Source: Chara braunii
Taxonomy: Eukaryota; Streptophyta; Charophyceae; Charales; Characeae
Assembly: GCA_003427395.1 (NCBI GenBank)
Contig: BFEA01000437.1
Span: 4,528 to 25,417, forward strand
Direction of reading: 5' to 3'
DNA: 20,890 bases
Every line of letters begins with the position of its first letter. Within the stretch, counting starts at the first letter, position 1. Positions 1 through 9,818 of this stretch are shown in pieces. Below the pieces are notes generated by a model that worked only from the letters and a program-made list of their open reading frames with translations, did not search any database and was not told the DNA's origin. A program made the position numbers and the translations under genes.

Positions 1-448
1 CCCNNCAAATTCAATTTATTTGCAGTATGCCCCTCTGACGGCCAACTTACCCTGTCACACCCCTCTGACAACGATTGAATGAAATTTCCAAAAAACCCCT
101 GGCGGTGTGGTTTGGGCCTGAAATATGTTCAACATGCCAGGTGACTTGGACCAGACAGCAGTTATAGGCACCAGGGCTAAGCAGATGTTGCACCGAGCCC
201 TGGTTGAAGCATGATAGGGAGAGAGCCTTGTAAGTTGTCACTTTGACCCCAGGCTCAAGCAGTGTTGTCTTTCTATCGGCCCCACTTACTACAGTAACCC
301 CTTGTTCGTTTCCTGGTGGTCATTGGCTGTCTTTTTATCATCTGGAGGAACCCAGGCCTCTGTTATCAGTTGGAGCGTAACCACGCCATCCTAACCAGTT
401 CCGCATGGACTTNATCTAACAGTTCTCCCTACCAATTCTCCCTCATTT
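1..448. other. intergenic, nothing recognised
   Basis: I see no gene, RNA or complete repeat here. Two short copies of a CCCCTCTGAC-type motif lie at about 17-27 and 58-67. Ambiguous bases at 4-5 and 413 show unresolved assembly. The short open frames have no recognisable composition or motif. Confidence 0.5.
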
Positions 449-659
449 AACTGCCACGTCGTCAAAATGGACATTATTTATTTTTGAACAAAATTGAAAC
501 CGAGTCTTTTGGCCAAAAACAGGTCCAAATTTGCTTCTCCTGACGGTACGGCGTTCTTAAAATGCCCGACCCCCTGGATGTATCTGGTCTTAAGCTCAGT
601 CCACATCAGTGCCGTAGCACCGGTCACTGGTCATGGGGTCTGTGAACGAGGGCTGGTCA

Positions 660-682
660 CCGGTCACGATTTTCGTGACCGG
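660..682. repeat. perfect hairpin of ACCGGTCAC type
   Basis: Arms 660-669 and 673-682 are perfect 10-bp inverted repeats (CCGGTCACGA / TCGTGACCGG) around a TTT spacer. The same ACCGGTCAC core recurs at 638-665 and in the opposite arm of the element at 1047-1115. Confidence 0.8.
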
Positions 683-1046
683 CACTCGTTGACAGAGTTG
701 ACGTTGAGCGGGAAGGTTTTTTTTTTTTTTTCTGGCTGGGGGGAAAGGGGGGTTGTTTTATTTTTTATAGGAGGGTGGGGGACATAAGAGGTAAATCACC
801 ATAATTTTTTCAAAAAAAAAAAATCAGGAATAATATTGTTTTTTTAATTAAAAACGAAAACAAAAATGCAACCAGCCAAAATAAGGATTTTCGTTTGTTA
901 TTTTGTAGGTTATTTCGATTTTTTTATTTTTTTTTCAATGTCATCACGCTGTGGGGCTTGAGGCTACTGTAGCTGAGTGAGCTCCAAAAAAAAAAAGAAA
1001 CACCACTCTTTCGTGGTCAGCCTGTTCACAGTACACCAAATGAACG

Positions 1047-1115
1047 GCCGGTCACGTTCAAGTGACCGGTGCCGGTCACGTTCAATTGACCGGTACCAGT
1101 CACGTTCACGGGTCC
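1047..1115. repeat. tandem 24-bp palindromic units
   Basis: Units 1047-1070 and 1071-1094 are 24 bp each and nearly identical (23 of 24 match). A partial, diverged third unit spans 1095-1115. Each full unit is itself an inverted repeat: CCGGTCAC, a short GTTCAA or GTTCAATT loop, then GTGACCGG or TTGACCGG. The array lies inside the right arm of the 449-1264 element. Confidence 0.8.
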
Positions 1116-1264
1116 AGCACTGGTCCACATACATCCAGGCGGTCCAGCATTTTAAGAACGCTGCACCCTCAGGAGCCAAAATTTTGGACTTGTTTTCGGC
1201 CAAAAAACTCGGTTTCAATTTCGTTCAAAAAATAAAAAATGTCCATTTGACGAAATGGTAGTTA

Positions 1265-1595
1265 TTTGTTCCTATCTTGGTCATCAACTAAACCTCTCTA
1301 GTCGCTGTAGTTCCGTGTAATTGGCAGCTTACCACGGGAAGGGACCCTAGCCTCTTTTTAGCAATTCGCTAATGGTGCGATCTAATTGACGGATCTCACC
1401 ATTCTTTTCTTTTCCTTTTGGTGCACTCTTTAGACCCGCATAATGTTGTTCCTCCCCTAGGGTTGGCACTCATTTGGTCTCGGGATTTATGCTCATGATC
1501 CGCCTTGCTCACTCTTTGTTGTCTCCCTCTTGTATTCTTGACAGGCAGACCACTCTCGGGCTAAAGGAGGAGCGCGGAAGAAAGCGCAAGAGACT

Positions 1596-1597
<2 letters not shown>
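1265..1597. other. intergenic, nothing recognised
   Basis: No gene, RNA or repeat that I can support is visible between the inverted-repeat element and the GA tract. Confidence 0.5.

Positions 1598-1650
<53 letters not shown>
1598..1650. repeat. (GA)n microsatellite
   Basis: An uninterrupted GA dinucleotide run of about 53 bp. Open frames crossing it encode only Arg/Glu or Ser/Leu dipeptide repeats and are not genes. Confidence 0.95.
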
Positions 1651-1652
<2 letters not shown>

Positions 1653-1864
1653 AGAAAGAATTGCTGCATCTGCTGACATCATGTTGCCATTGGCAGCATG
1701 ACGGGCGTCCTGTGTTCCCGCTGGAATTCAATATGGAGAACAGCCACATGGTTTCTCTCTCTCTAGTCAGTAGAAAAGGCACTCCCGCGCAACCATCAGG
1801 TTGGAATTCTATTTAGTTGACGTTGTGACTGGTGCCATTGTTCGCCCTCTCTCTCGCAAACTCG

Positions 1865-1873
<9 letters not shown>

Positions 1874-1952
<79 letters not shown>
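1874..1952. repeat. (CT)n microsatellite
   Basis: A CT dinucleotide run of about 79 bp, lying 220 bp from the GA tract and in opposite strand sense. The two tracts could in principle pair as a long stem. Confidence 0.95.
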
Positions 1953-1953
<1 letters not shown>

Positions 1954-3888
1954 TGTCTGGAGATTTTTCCACACCTCGATATGTTCTCCTACTGTAGACT
2001 AGTTCTCCTGTCGGAGGGAGGCTGGCCTACAGGGCAGCAACAACATCTCTTGCACATCAACTTTCTCTTCTTGTGTGGCGTTCTCCCTCCCCTACCTCCT
2101 ATTCTTTTGTCTTCTATGCATAGTAATGTAGTATAGTTTTGCCTTTTCTACCTCGGACATATTTATGCATGGTGACGTGACGGATCGAAAGTCAGAAGCT
2201 GCCGACATTTCTTCTTTTCTTTTTCCCAAGGGGGCGGGACCCACTACAGACGTTGTAAAGCGACTTGCTGGTGTTTTCAATCACGTGCGGCCTTTCGTGT
2301 CAGACACATACAGTCTGTGGATGGAGACTGATATCCATGGCCCGGCACCCACCTGTTTGTGCAACCATGAAGTTTCGTGGCTGGGGCGTCAACCAATAGG
2401 CCCGTGTTCTAGAAAGGCTTCGTACTTCTTTTGATTTTTTTATTCGAATTCCACTGTTCATCTATTGCATTTTTGTCCATTTTTGAGGTCGGGGGTGATT
2501 TTGCAAATTTGCAACGTTTCCTCTTTGCTTCCTCGCCGCTCTTTCCACGCATTAACCGGCGTAGCAATAGCACTACGGATGTGTGATTGCGTACTCTTCC
2601 TCCATAACCTCCATACCCTCCATAATGTACTGCACTGGTGTGATTAAACAGATGACATTGTGTGTGTTTTAGTCACTTTGACTGATCTCCACTCATGAGA
2701 TTGGCAAAGCAGAACGACAACGTTCAGATGACACAGTCAGCCCATTGGCTGACCGAAGAACCCATCCTCAAAAACAGGCGACGAATTCGCTGCCTCGTTG
2801 CCTATTGGCTGACAGGAGAACCCAGAAAGTCCTTTTGCTTTCTTTAATTGACAGACAAAAGAGGTTTTAAAATCTGCAAAAATCGGGAAAACCATTTAAA
2901 TTTCTTTTTGTTGCAAAAAAAGCCTCACAAATGTTGTACAACGCTGCTTGTGGGTCCCGACCCCAGCTCTACAAACTTCCTTTTTTTATTCAAACTTCAT
3001 GATGCAACGCAACTGCTACAAGAGATGGTCAGTCACAGACTGCCCCATTGCCGGAGCATGGCGGCCTCTTCTAGTCTCCACATCTCTTTTTTCTTCTGCC
3101 CTCTCTCTGCACTGTGTGCCCTGATAGGGCAAAACATTGCGCATTACTTATCTTGTTCCTCTCTTCCCTTGACGGCGGACTAGATTCAAGTTCATTCACC
3201 ACAATTTCAAGACACCCTGCTTCATCTCATGATGCGTCCTGAAGATGCTGGTGGATTTCACTTCTCCCTCTTAGTCATAACCCACTGCCACCTCCATCCC
3301 CGCTTCCCGCGAAATATGAGCCTGAGGGTATACTCAGTACTCACACACTTCCACAGCTTCAACTGAATTGAGGACCTAGTTTAGGTCAGATACGTACACA
3401 ACCTGTGCCAGATGCATTCTGGATAGACATTGAGTGTGGCTCTATTTTTGTCGACACCAGGAATTGGACTGTTGTTCCCCTCTGTGTAATTCTACTGTTT
3501 TTTTTTTGGGGGGGGGGAGTGTGTCTTGTGGGGGGGAGATAATTGGTGGAAAGCACCCAAGCGGAAACCTTTTTGGTTTTGGGTGTGAGACAAAACCCGG
3601 GCCAGTACTATGCGCCCAGGGAAAACGATAGGTTTGTTTTTTCACCCCGCGTCGGGCCCTACCTGGGGAGAAAAGAATTCGTGGGGCTAGTTTTTTGAAC
3701 TTTTTTCCTTTTTCTTTTCTTGTCTGAGACCACAGCCTAACCCTGTAGATGTGATGACAGGCAGCCTGACACCACGGCCGTCGGTACTTTCTTTGCGTTT
3801 TGAACTCTGTGCCTGTTTTCTTTCCCGGGGCATATGTTTTTGGCTCATTCTATACTCGAGAGTGACATCAACATACTTGCCCTTTTAG

Positions 3889-3892
<4 letters not shown>
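1953..3892. other. intergenic, no gene recognised; CCAAT-like direct repeat
   Basis: No convincing coding region is present; the short frames lack motifs. Two 24-bp imperfect direct repeats (20 of 24 identical) carrying ATTGGCTGA, an inverted CCAAT box, start at 2741 and 2800. They resemble promoter motifs but no gene follows. A T-run then G-run lies at 3490-3537, next to GGGGGGGAG. A spliced gene with small exons cannot be excluded by eye. Confidence 0.4.
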
Positions 3893-3931
<39 letters not shown>

Positions 3932-3932
3932 N

Positions 3933-4016
<84 letters not shown>
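3893..4016. repeat. (CT)n microsatellite upstream of the WD40/kinase-like gene
   Basis: A CT run of about 124 bp with one ambiguous base (3932), so its true length is unresolved. It ends about 258 bp before the start codon at 4274. Pyrimidine-rich tracts are common in plant promoters and 5' leaders, so it may lie in the promoter or leader of that gene. That role is inference; four similar tracts occur in this window, three of them with no gene nearby. Confidence 0.95.
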
Positions 4017-4018
<2 letters not shown>

Positions 4019-4273
4019 CCCTACCCTTGTCCTTGCTTGGCTAGAGAATAGACTATGATCCAGGCAGCTTCAAGGTCCGAATCCATCTTTTTGGAAAGCT
4101 TGAAAAAAAGAAGTTAAAGAGTTCTATACAGGTATAATTCACCATTCTGAAGCGAAAGCTGAGGCCTGGGGCAGTCGAGCAAATATCCAGTAGGGAGACG
4201 ATTAGCCAGCGCGGCCCTGCAGATGAGACGAGACCTTCAGTGCGGCATCAATCGGATCTCGTGAGCATCAGCA
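4017..4273 (+). promoter_or_regulatory. putative promoter/leader of the WD40-pseudokinase gene
   Basis: This is the sequence between the CT tract and the start codon. A weak TATA-like GTATAAT lies at about 4132-4138. No other core element is evident and the transcription start cannot be set from sequence. Low confidence. Confidence 0.25.
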
Positions 4274-6694
4274 ATGGCAGGTCGTGATGTGCAGAAGGAA
4301 CTCAAGCTGACACTGAAGTTTCAGGAGCGACGTAGCATTGTCGGGAACAAAGATCATTTTGATGTGCACCCTAGCAAGCCATGGATCGTTTTTTTTTCTG
4401 CTGAACACCCTCCATGCCTTCAAGTGTGGAATTATGATGATGAGCAGCAGGTTGCCGTCCGGCCTTGTAACCGTGGACATTATTGTGAAGCCAAATTCCT
4501 ACCCCAGAAAGATCAGGTAGTGGTTGCTGACGGGTACTTGGAGTGCAAGGTGGTTGTGTATGAGATCTTGCAAACAGCCGACCTTGAGATGCGAGAAATT
4601 GTCAGCAAATCGCTGCGTTCAGATTATTTCGGCAGTACTTGGGCTGTACATTCCGGAGCACAATGCGTAGTATGGATTGCGAACGGACGGAATGGTGCCC
4701 AAGCAATTGAGTTTTGCGATTTCGACCAGGATTTGCACAAATGGAAAGCGCTGGATCCACACACCATTGATACAGTAACCATTTTGCAATTCCATGCTCT
4801 GGAATCGCACATTTTTTTGACCGCGCATAAGAAGGGGGTAGTCAAGGTATGGGATGCTAAGAAGATGGCTGTCCTCCAAACATTTGAATCAGAGAGGCGA
4901 GTTACTTCTATACGATTCTGCGCTAAACCACGGAAGCCGCTTATCATCACGGGGCATAAATCTGGCAAGCTACAGGTCTGGGATTACCACAGGAAAGAAT
5001 GTGTGACCACTTGCGATGCACACGAAAAGGCGGTGGTGCAAGCGTTCTTCCATCCATATTTGCCGTACATCTTGAGCGCATCCAAGGACGGGACCATCAA
5101 AGTCTGGAGTGATTCAAATTATCAGTTGATTAAAATGCTATGCAGTGGCCAGGAGGTATTGGCACAGACTCCACAGAGCATTCTGTGTAGGAACTACAGT
5201 ATGCTGGTCCTTCCTTGTGAGAGGACATTGCGTTTCATTAGCATACTCGACGTCGTAGACGACGAGTGTCCCAAGACTCCCAAGCCCGACTCAGAGGAGA
5301 CGTGTTTCATTACAATAGAAGGTTGTCCCAAGCCCAACTTTGAGGGGAGATTGAAAATGGAAGTGGGAAATGTGAGAGAAGAGTCTGCCAAGGGACTGCA
5401 ATTTGCGGAAGCAGATGTACCGAGAATAAAGCAGCTGGAGACCGATTTAAGCACGTTGAAGGAGGATAGCGAGGAGGAGAGGAGGGCACTCGAAGAGGAA
5501 TTGGAAGAAGAGAAGAGAAGGCATGCACAACGGGTAAAGGAGCTTGAGACTGAGCTAATCACTATGGGGATTGAGAGAGACAGCTCAGACAAAGAGAAGT
5601 TGGAGGTATTTAGACGATCAGAGCAAGAGAGGGAAATCCAGTTAGAGAGGGTCAAGCAGCTGGAGAATGAGGTAGGCAATCTGTTGTCTGAAAAGGAGGC
5701 ACTCAAAGAGATATGTGAAAAATCAAACGTCAAGGTTCAAGAACTGGATTGCAAGTTGAAGATCATGGAAGGTTGCGCAGGTCAGCGAGAGTTTTCCCTA
5801 CACGAGTTGACGACTGCCACAAACGGCTTCCATGATAGCTGCAAACTAGAACAACGACATTACGGATGTGTTTACATGGGAACGATCGCTGTAAAGAGAC
5901 TCGGGGATGGAAACAGCGCGAAAACCTATCAGAATGTCCGGTTAACGAGGGAGATTGTGGACCTGTTGAAGGCTCTTCGACACCCCCACCTCCAGACCCT
6001 TCTTGGAGTGTGCTTCGAAGAAAATTGTCTGGTTTACGAGCATATGGCCGGAGGAAATGTGACAGAATGGATCTCATCCACCCAAGGATCACAAAAGGGC
6101 TTCTTGCCATGGCACATCCGCCTGCGGATTATGGCTCAGGTTGCTCAAGCCTTGTCCTTCCTTCACTCCAGCAAGTCGCTAGCAGGTGGCCCTATCATCC
6201 ATTGTGCTATCAAGCCCGAAAACATTTCTCTGGATAGTAATTTTAACGCCAAGATCATGGAGGTTGATATGGCCTTGCTCGGCCATCTGGTTACAAATGA
6301 CGGTGAAACGTGCGGTACGAATCCGTTCGGAGAAGGCGATGCAAAGTACATGGCCCCAGAATTCTTTCAAATAAGGGTCTTCACCCCCCAGACTGATATT
6401 TTCGCATTTGGCATCACTATCCTAGAGATGCTCACCGGGAAGTTAACGAATGCATTGGGAATCATGGAAGATGCACTGGAAATTGACAAAGATGTTGCAA
6501 TCTTCAGAAGTATTCTTGACCCGAACGCAGGAAGTTGGGACATTGATCTGGCCTTGGAAGCGGCACAAGTGGGGCTGAGATGTGCGAGCATGAGACGCCA
6601 CCGACCGAGCATGACGACAGGTGAAGGTGCCATTCTGCCTGTGCTGGAAGGTATCGCTCATAGAGCGAAACTTGCCGACTCGAATAGATCATAG
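4274..6694 (+). CDS. WD40 - coiled coil - predicted pseudokinase protein
   Basis: This is the only convincing intact gene: 806 codons without an intron. Residues about 20-325 hold WD40-type repeats (VWNY 51-54, KVWDA 191-195, QVWDY 234-238, IKVWS 275-279). They most resemble the beta'-COP (COPB2) propeller, including an HPSKPWI stretch at 32-38. Residues about 376-500 are Glu/Lys/Arg-rich with leucine spacing, a predicted coiled coil. Residues about 507-795 match the plant RLCK/U-box-kinase fold: FSLHELTTATNGF entry, Lys541 in AVK, Glu560 for helix C, HPHL, LVYEHM, MAPE 693-696 and TDIFAFG 707-713. Catalytic motifs are broken: the glycine loop is degenerate (LEQRHYGCVY), HRD is HCA (643-645, catalytic Asp is Ala) and DFG is EVD (663-665). 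I infer a cytosolic scaffold or regulatory pseudokinase. No U-box, signal peptide or membrane segment is seen. The ATG has G at -3 and +4. Lack of introns could mean retroposition. The exact role is unknown. Confidence 0.9.
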   Translation: MAGRDVQKELKLTLKFQERRSIVGNKDHFDVHPSKPWIVFFSAEHPPCLQVWNYDDEQQVAVRPCNRGHYCEAKFLPQKDQVVVADGYLECKVVVYEILQTADLEMREIVSKSLRSDYFGSTWAVHSGAQCVVWIANGRNGAQAIEFCDFDQDLHKWKALDPHTIDTVTILQFHALESHIFLTAHKKGVVKVWDAKKMAVLQTFESERRVTSIRFCAKPRKPLIITGHKSGKLQVWDYHRKECVTTCDAHEKAVVQAFFHPYLPYILSASKDGTIKVWSDSNYQLIKMLCSGQEVLAQTPQSILCRNYSMLVLPCERTLRFISILDVVDDECPKTPKPDSEETCFITIEGCPKPNFEGRLKMEVGNVREESAKGLQFAEADVPRIKQLETDLSTLKEDSEEERRALEEELEEEKRRHAQRVKELETELITMGIERDSSDKEKLEVFRRSEQEREIQLERVKQLENEVGNLLSEKEALKEICEKSNVKVQELDCKLKIMEGCAGQREFSLHELTTATNGFHDSCKLEQRHYGCVYMGTIAVKRLGDGNSAKTYQNVRLTREIVDLLKALRHPHLQTLLGVCFEENCLVYEHMAGGNVTEWISSTQGSQKGFLPWHIRLRIMAQVAQALSFLHSSKSLAGGPIIHCAIKPENISLDSNFNAKIMEVDMALLGHLVTNDGETCGTNPFGEGDAKYMAPEFFQIRVFTPQTDIFAFGITILEMLTGKLTNALGIMEDALEIDKDVAIFRSILDPNAGSWDIDLALEAAQVGLRCASMRRHRPSMTTGEGAILPVLEGIAHRAKLADSNRS

Positions 6695-6874
6695 ATGTAT
6701 GAAGGATGGGCCTTTGTGAGTAAGGTAGTCATAGTGCACCGTACGGAGGACCGGAGGTGGAAGGGTGTGTTAGAGAAGGATGAATACGTCGAATAGGGAT
6801 GTCAAGTTTTTTTTGTTTTTTTTTTTAATTAATGTAGTCATAGAAAAACCTTGCCCCAGGTTACTGATGAAAGT
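6695..6874. other. presumed 3' flank of the gene
   Basis: A short stretch after the stop codon contains a T-rich run (6804-6827) and a TTAATTAATG motif. No definite polyadenylation signal (AATAAA) is present, and nothing else is recognised. Confidence 0.3.
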
Positions 6875-7237
6875 GATAGGAGCATCCCCCATTTGTACCG
6901 TGTGGCTGTCGGGGAGTGTTGGCTCCAGTCTATTGGTGGGGATGCAAAGCTTGATGATGGCATTTGCATGCTCTCACTTTACGGCATAGAGATTCTCCAG
7001 TCTACCTGCAGATAGATTTCAGACATGATCATTACTGCAAGAACAAGAAAACAGTACTTGGTCGGATGGACAGTCAATCCCCTCGTTAGAGGGAAATCAA
7101 TGCTGGTCCTCTTGGTTGAACTGGATGTGATCTTGTCTGTGGGACGCTGGACACGGTTTCCAGCAGGTGCAGCTCCCCACCAATAGACTGGAGCCAGCCA
7201 CAATTGAGGGTGTCTGCTATTGGGGGATGCTCTTATC
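6875..7237. mobile_element. 363-bp MITE-like element with ~65-bp inverted ends
   Basis: The left arm 6875-6942 and right arm 7174-7237 are inverted copies. The outer block GATAGGAGCATCCCCCA pairs with GATAAGAGCATCCCCCA. The inner block of 22 bp around GGCTCCAGTCTATTGG is identical. A less conserved segment lies between the blocks. The interior (6943-7173) has no coding capacity. No clear target duplication was found. The superfamily is unassigned. Confidence 0.8.
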
Positions 7238-8773
7238 GGCCCCAATACCCCCCCCCTCCCCACTTTGTAACACTGGAAAAAAAAAAAAAAAAAAACTTAG
7301 ACTGGTTGGCCTGTTGAAGAGTACTCCGGTAGCTGGGCTTTTGGTCTCGGTCTTCTGGTTAGTGTTAGTGAATGTTGGCATACTCTCAGCTGACCTGGTG
7401 CTCGCAAATTGTCTTACATATGTGTTGACATGGGATGGTGGGCCCGGTTCCCAGCACGTGTTGCCTATGTATCCCCAGCGGCCGCAGTCACCGCGGGCAT
7501 GACCGCGGCCCGCGGTCATGACCGTTGCTGGCGCGGTCTTTTTTTTTGTTTTCACGATCAATCCATCAATCAAATCATTTTATTTTTATTTTTCAATACC
7601 CAGACCCAAAAATGTATATATATTGTTTTCAATGGGGAGGGGCTACCGGTAAAACGAGTGGGGAATGAAGGACAGGTTTCGGGCGCGACGAGATAGAGCG
7701 CCACCTTTTATGTTTTTCGCTTTTCTTTGGGAATTATTTGCTTTTTTCAGACAGCGACGACGCAGCGCGGGAAGATTTTTCAAAATTTGAACCCTGACGA
7801 GAGCTAGAAGTAGGCATCGATGTAGTATTTATACCGTAGAGGAGAGAAGAGAACTTACCTTTCGTTTGCCCCTGACGACGCTGAGCTGGCGCCAGCGACT
7901 CTCGTCATAGTCCATGAGCTACATGGAGCACCGTAGGATGTACACATCGAAGGGACTATTTACGCGAGTTGAAAAGGGCTACAGCCTTGAGACATCATAA
8001 TTGAATTGACCGGCCCCAGGTAATTCACAATTATTTTATTTTCGGTCGTCTAATTGCATCTGGATTGATACATCAACTAAAGATAGACCCATTCATACTC
8101 TCGCCATTTTCACGTTTGCGGTGTGAAAGTCGAAAATCACAGCAGACATAAAGCACAAAACGCTCAATTAGCCTCATAACAAAAAAAAAAAAAAGCAATG
8201 ACTTCAGACAGACGAAGGGATCAATTTAAGCTGCGTCTTTCTCGGTTTTACAACCCTCTGGAGATTGTTTGGACACGAAAAAGGATCGATGTCAGGATTT
8301 TTTTTTTTTTTTTTTTAAGGAATAAAAAGGATTGATTCGAGCGAGGCGCTCGTTGTGACGTGAAATGATATCTATCAGCGCAATCTCCTGAAATCAATTG
8401 CCACCCTACGTGAAGATATACGTACAGCGATCAGAACGACCCTCATGCATGCATAGAGCAACCACCTAGGCCCTCATTCATGCATTATAGACCGATCAGC
8501 AAGATAGCACATCGAGTCCCGCCGGCACCCACGCTGATCGCGACCTGACCATAGACGTGGCCTCAACCGTCCGATCAGTCGTGTAACACGTGCTCACGCC
8601 GAGCCACGAACGTCGGACACGTGTTCTCTTCCGAAACCACGCTTCAGACACTGAGAAACTGTTGACCCCTCAACTTTTGCGTCTCCAATCAAACAAAGCG
8701 ACACAGTGGACATACATCGTTTTACTCAGCAGTCGGACAATCTGATCGCCACATCATATTCCACATCATCACG

Positions 8774-8776
<3 letters not shown>
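7238..8776. other. intergenic, no gene recognised; one strong palindrome
   Basis: This stretch contains A and T homopolymers (7279-7297, 8182-8195, 8299-8316) and AT-rich sequence. A perfect GC-rich hairpin has arms 7498-7507 and 7511-7520 (CATGACCGCG / CGCGGTCATG). Two CACGTG boxes lie at about 8588 and 8620. No reading frame has recognisable motifs. Confidence 0.45.

Positions 8777-8849
<73 letters not shown>
8777..8849. repeat. (GA)n microsatellite
   Basis: An uninterrupted GA run of about 73 bp. The frames across it are dipeptide-repeat artefacts. Confidence 0.95.
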
Positions 8850-8854
<5 letters not shown>

Positions 8855-9779
8855 GTCTATACCTTCATGGCCAGACAATCTTGTATAAACCGGTAAACAA
8901 TGAGTAAACATATCGCCCTATTGCGGGAGCAGAGATAGAAAATGGAACCAGCAACAGCAAAGCATTTTCCAAAGAGAGGATCAATAGCGGGCACTATGGG
9001 CTACGTGACACCCTCGGCCAGAAAGGAGGACCCCAAACTGTCCCAAAAAAACTCCAAACTAACAAAACAGGAGTTGAAGCAGTACTACTGTCTCCCCATT
9101 CATAACTGCTATCTGGTTCAACCCAGGGACAAAAACAACAAACAAGAAGAGGGAAAAAAAATGTTGGGTTTGTATAAACTGCGGAGGACATAACGCTAAA
9201 TTGCCAAACTGACGTGTTGGCAAGAACAGGAGGAAATGCAATACTATGATTCCTATCCCCCCCAAAAAAAGGCTCGCCATAGTTCACAGTGATGACTGAC
9301 TGAAAGAGGAAGGAGCCTCAGAGATTACAAGCGTATTTGCCATAAAATGATTATTAAAATCTACCAACTTTTTTGGGTAAGTTTTAAAAACAGTGCGTTC
9401 GCGGTAGTTTCACAGCAAAAATAATGGAGGGTGCCAAGTTGCATTGAAAAAATACATTTTTCGTTGCAGCTTTACAGTATTCGCGGTCCCACTCTCGCTG
9501 CAAAAATACATTATCTTTCTTTCGGACCCCAACAACATTTCCGCTGGGAAACTTCGAAAAAATGCGGTATATCAGGTTCTGCAATTACCGGGGCCAGCTC
9601 TTTTTGTGGCAGGGCTAGTGCAATTGGCAATCCTTTCCAGCCGACCATCTGTGAATGACGAGAACACGCCTCTTTTTTTTTTTTTTTTTTTTAATAAGAA
9701 AATAATTTAAAACCCGCCCGTTTTCCGTAAACTTGAAGTGTCAGCATGGTTAGGAAAGTAGGGAGGGGACGGTAAGGGG
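8850..9779. other. intergenic, nothing recognised
   Basis: Small frames (for example 8942-9193 on +) have no recognisable domain, are Lys/Gln-rich and look random. A short hairpin TTGCCAA/TTGGCAA lies at about 9201-9223, and a long T run spans 9671-9692. No gene or transposon is supported. Confidence 0.45.
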
Positions 9780-9817
9780 CTGTCTCTTATACACATCTAG
9801 ATGTGTATAAGAGACAG
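9780..9817. other. Nextera mate-pair junction adapter (assembly artefact)
   Basis: Positions 9780-9798 read CTGTCTCTTATACACATCT, the 19-bp Tn5 mosaic end used in Nextera libraries. Positions 9799-9817 are its exact reverse complement. The perfect 38-bp inverted pair is the circularisation junction adapter of Nextera mate-pair sequencing, so this is not genomic DNA. Sequence to the left and right may come from loci kilobases apart or in the wrong orientation. Confidence 0.97.
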
Positions 9818-9818
9818 G

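Larger units (their letters stand above)
449..1264. mobile_element. non-autonomous element with long terminal inverted repeats
   Basis: The left arm (about 449-600) matches the reverse complement of the right arm (about 1110-1264) over roughly 130-150 bp with scattered mismatches and small gaps. Both arms share a GTCCATTT/AAATGGAC block, a GAAACCGAG block, a TTGGCC block and a TGGATGTAT block. The arms end close to AACTGCC/GGTAGTT. The interior is AT-rich with T and A runs and has no transposase frame. The structure is that of a MITE or fold-back element with long terminal repeats. A target duplication is not convincing: only ATTT lies next to both ends. The facing small open frames here are arm mirror images and not genes. 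The superfamily is unknown. Confidence 0.75.

Noticed and set aside
964-1261. Overlapping frames on both strands
   Set aside because: They lie in the inverted arms of the 449-1264 element and mirror the frame at 494-787.
1474-2136. Reading frames across the GA/CT tracts (also at 3834-4058 and 8706-8911)
   Set aside because: They encode only Arg/Glu or Ser/Leu dipeptide runs created by the microsatellite and lack other protein features.
5194-5733. 179-codon minus-strand frame, Ser-rich
   Set aside because: It is the shadow of the Glu/Lys-rich coiled-coil part of the WD40-pseudokinase gene.
8278-8338. AAAAAGGATYGAT repeats flanking a T run, as a retroposition duplication
   Set aside because: The poly(A)/T does not abut either repeat and the repeats differ, so evidence is too weak.
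8942-9193. 83-codon plus-strand frame
   Set aside because: There are no motifs, homology or context to support it.
9780-9817. Perfect palindrome as a terminator, att site or transposon end
   Set aside because: It is identical to the Nextera junction adapter, so it is artificial.
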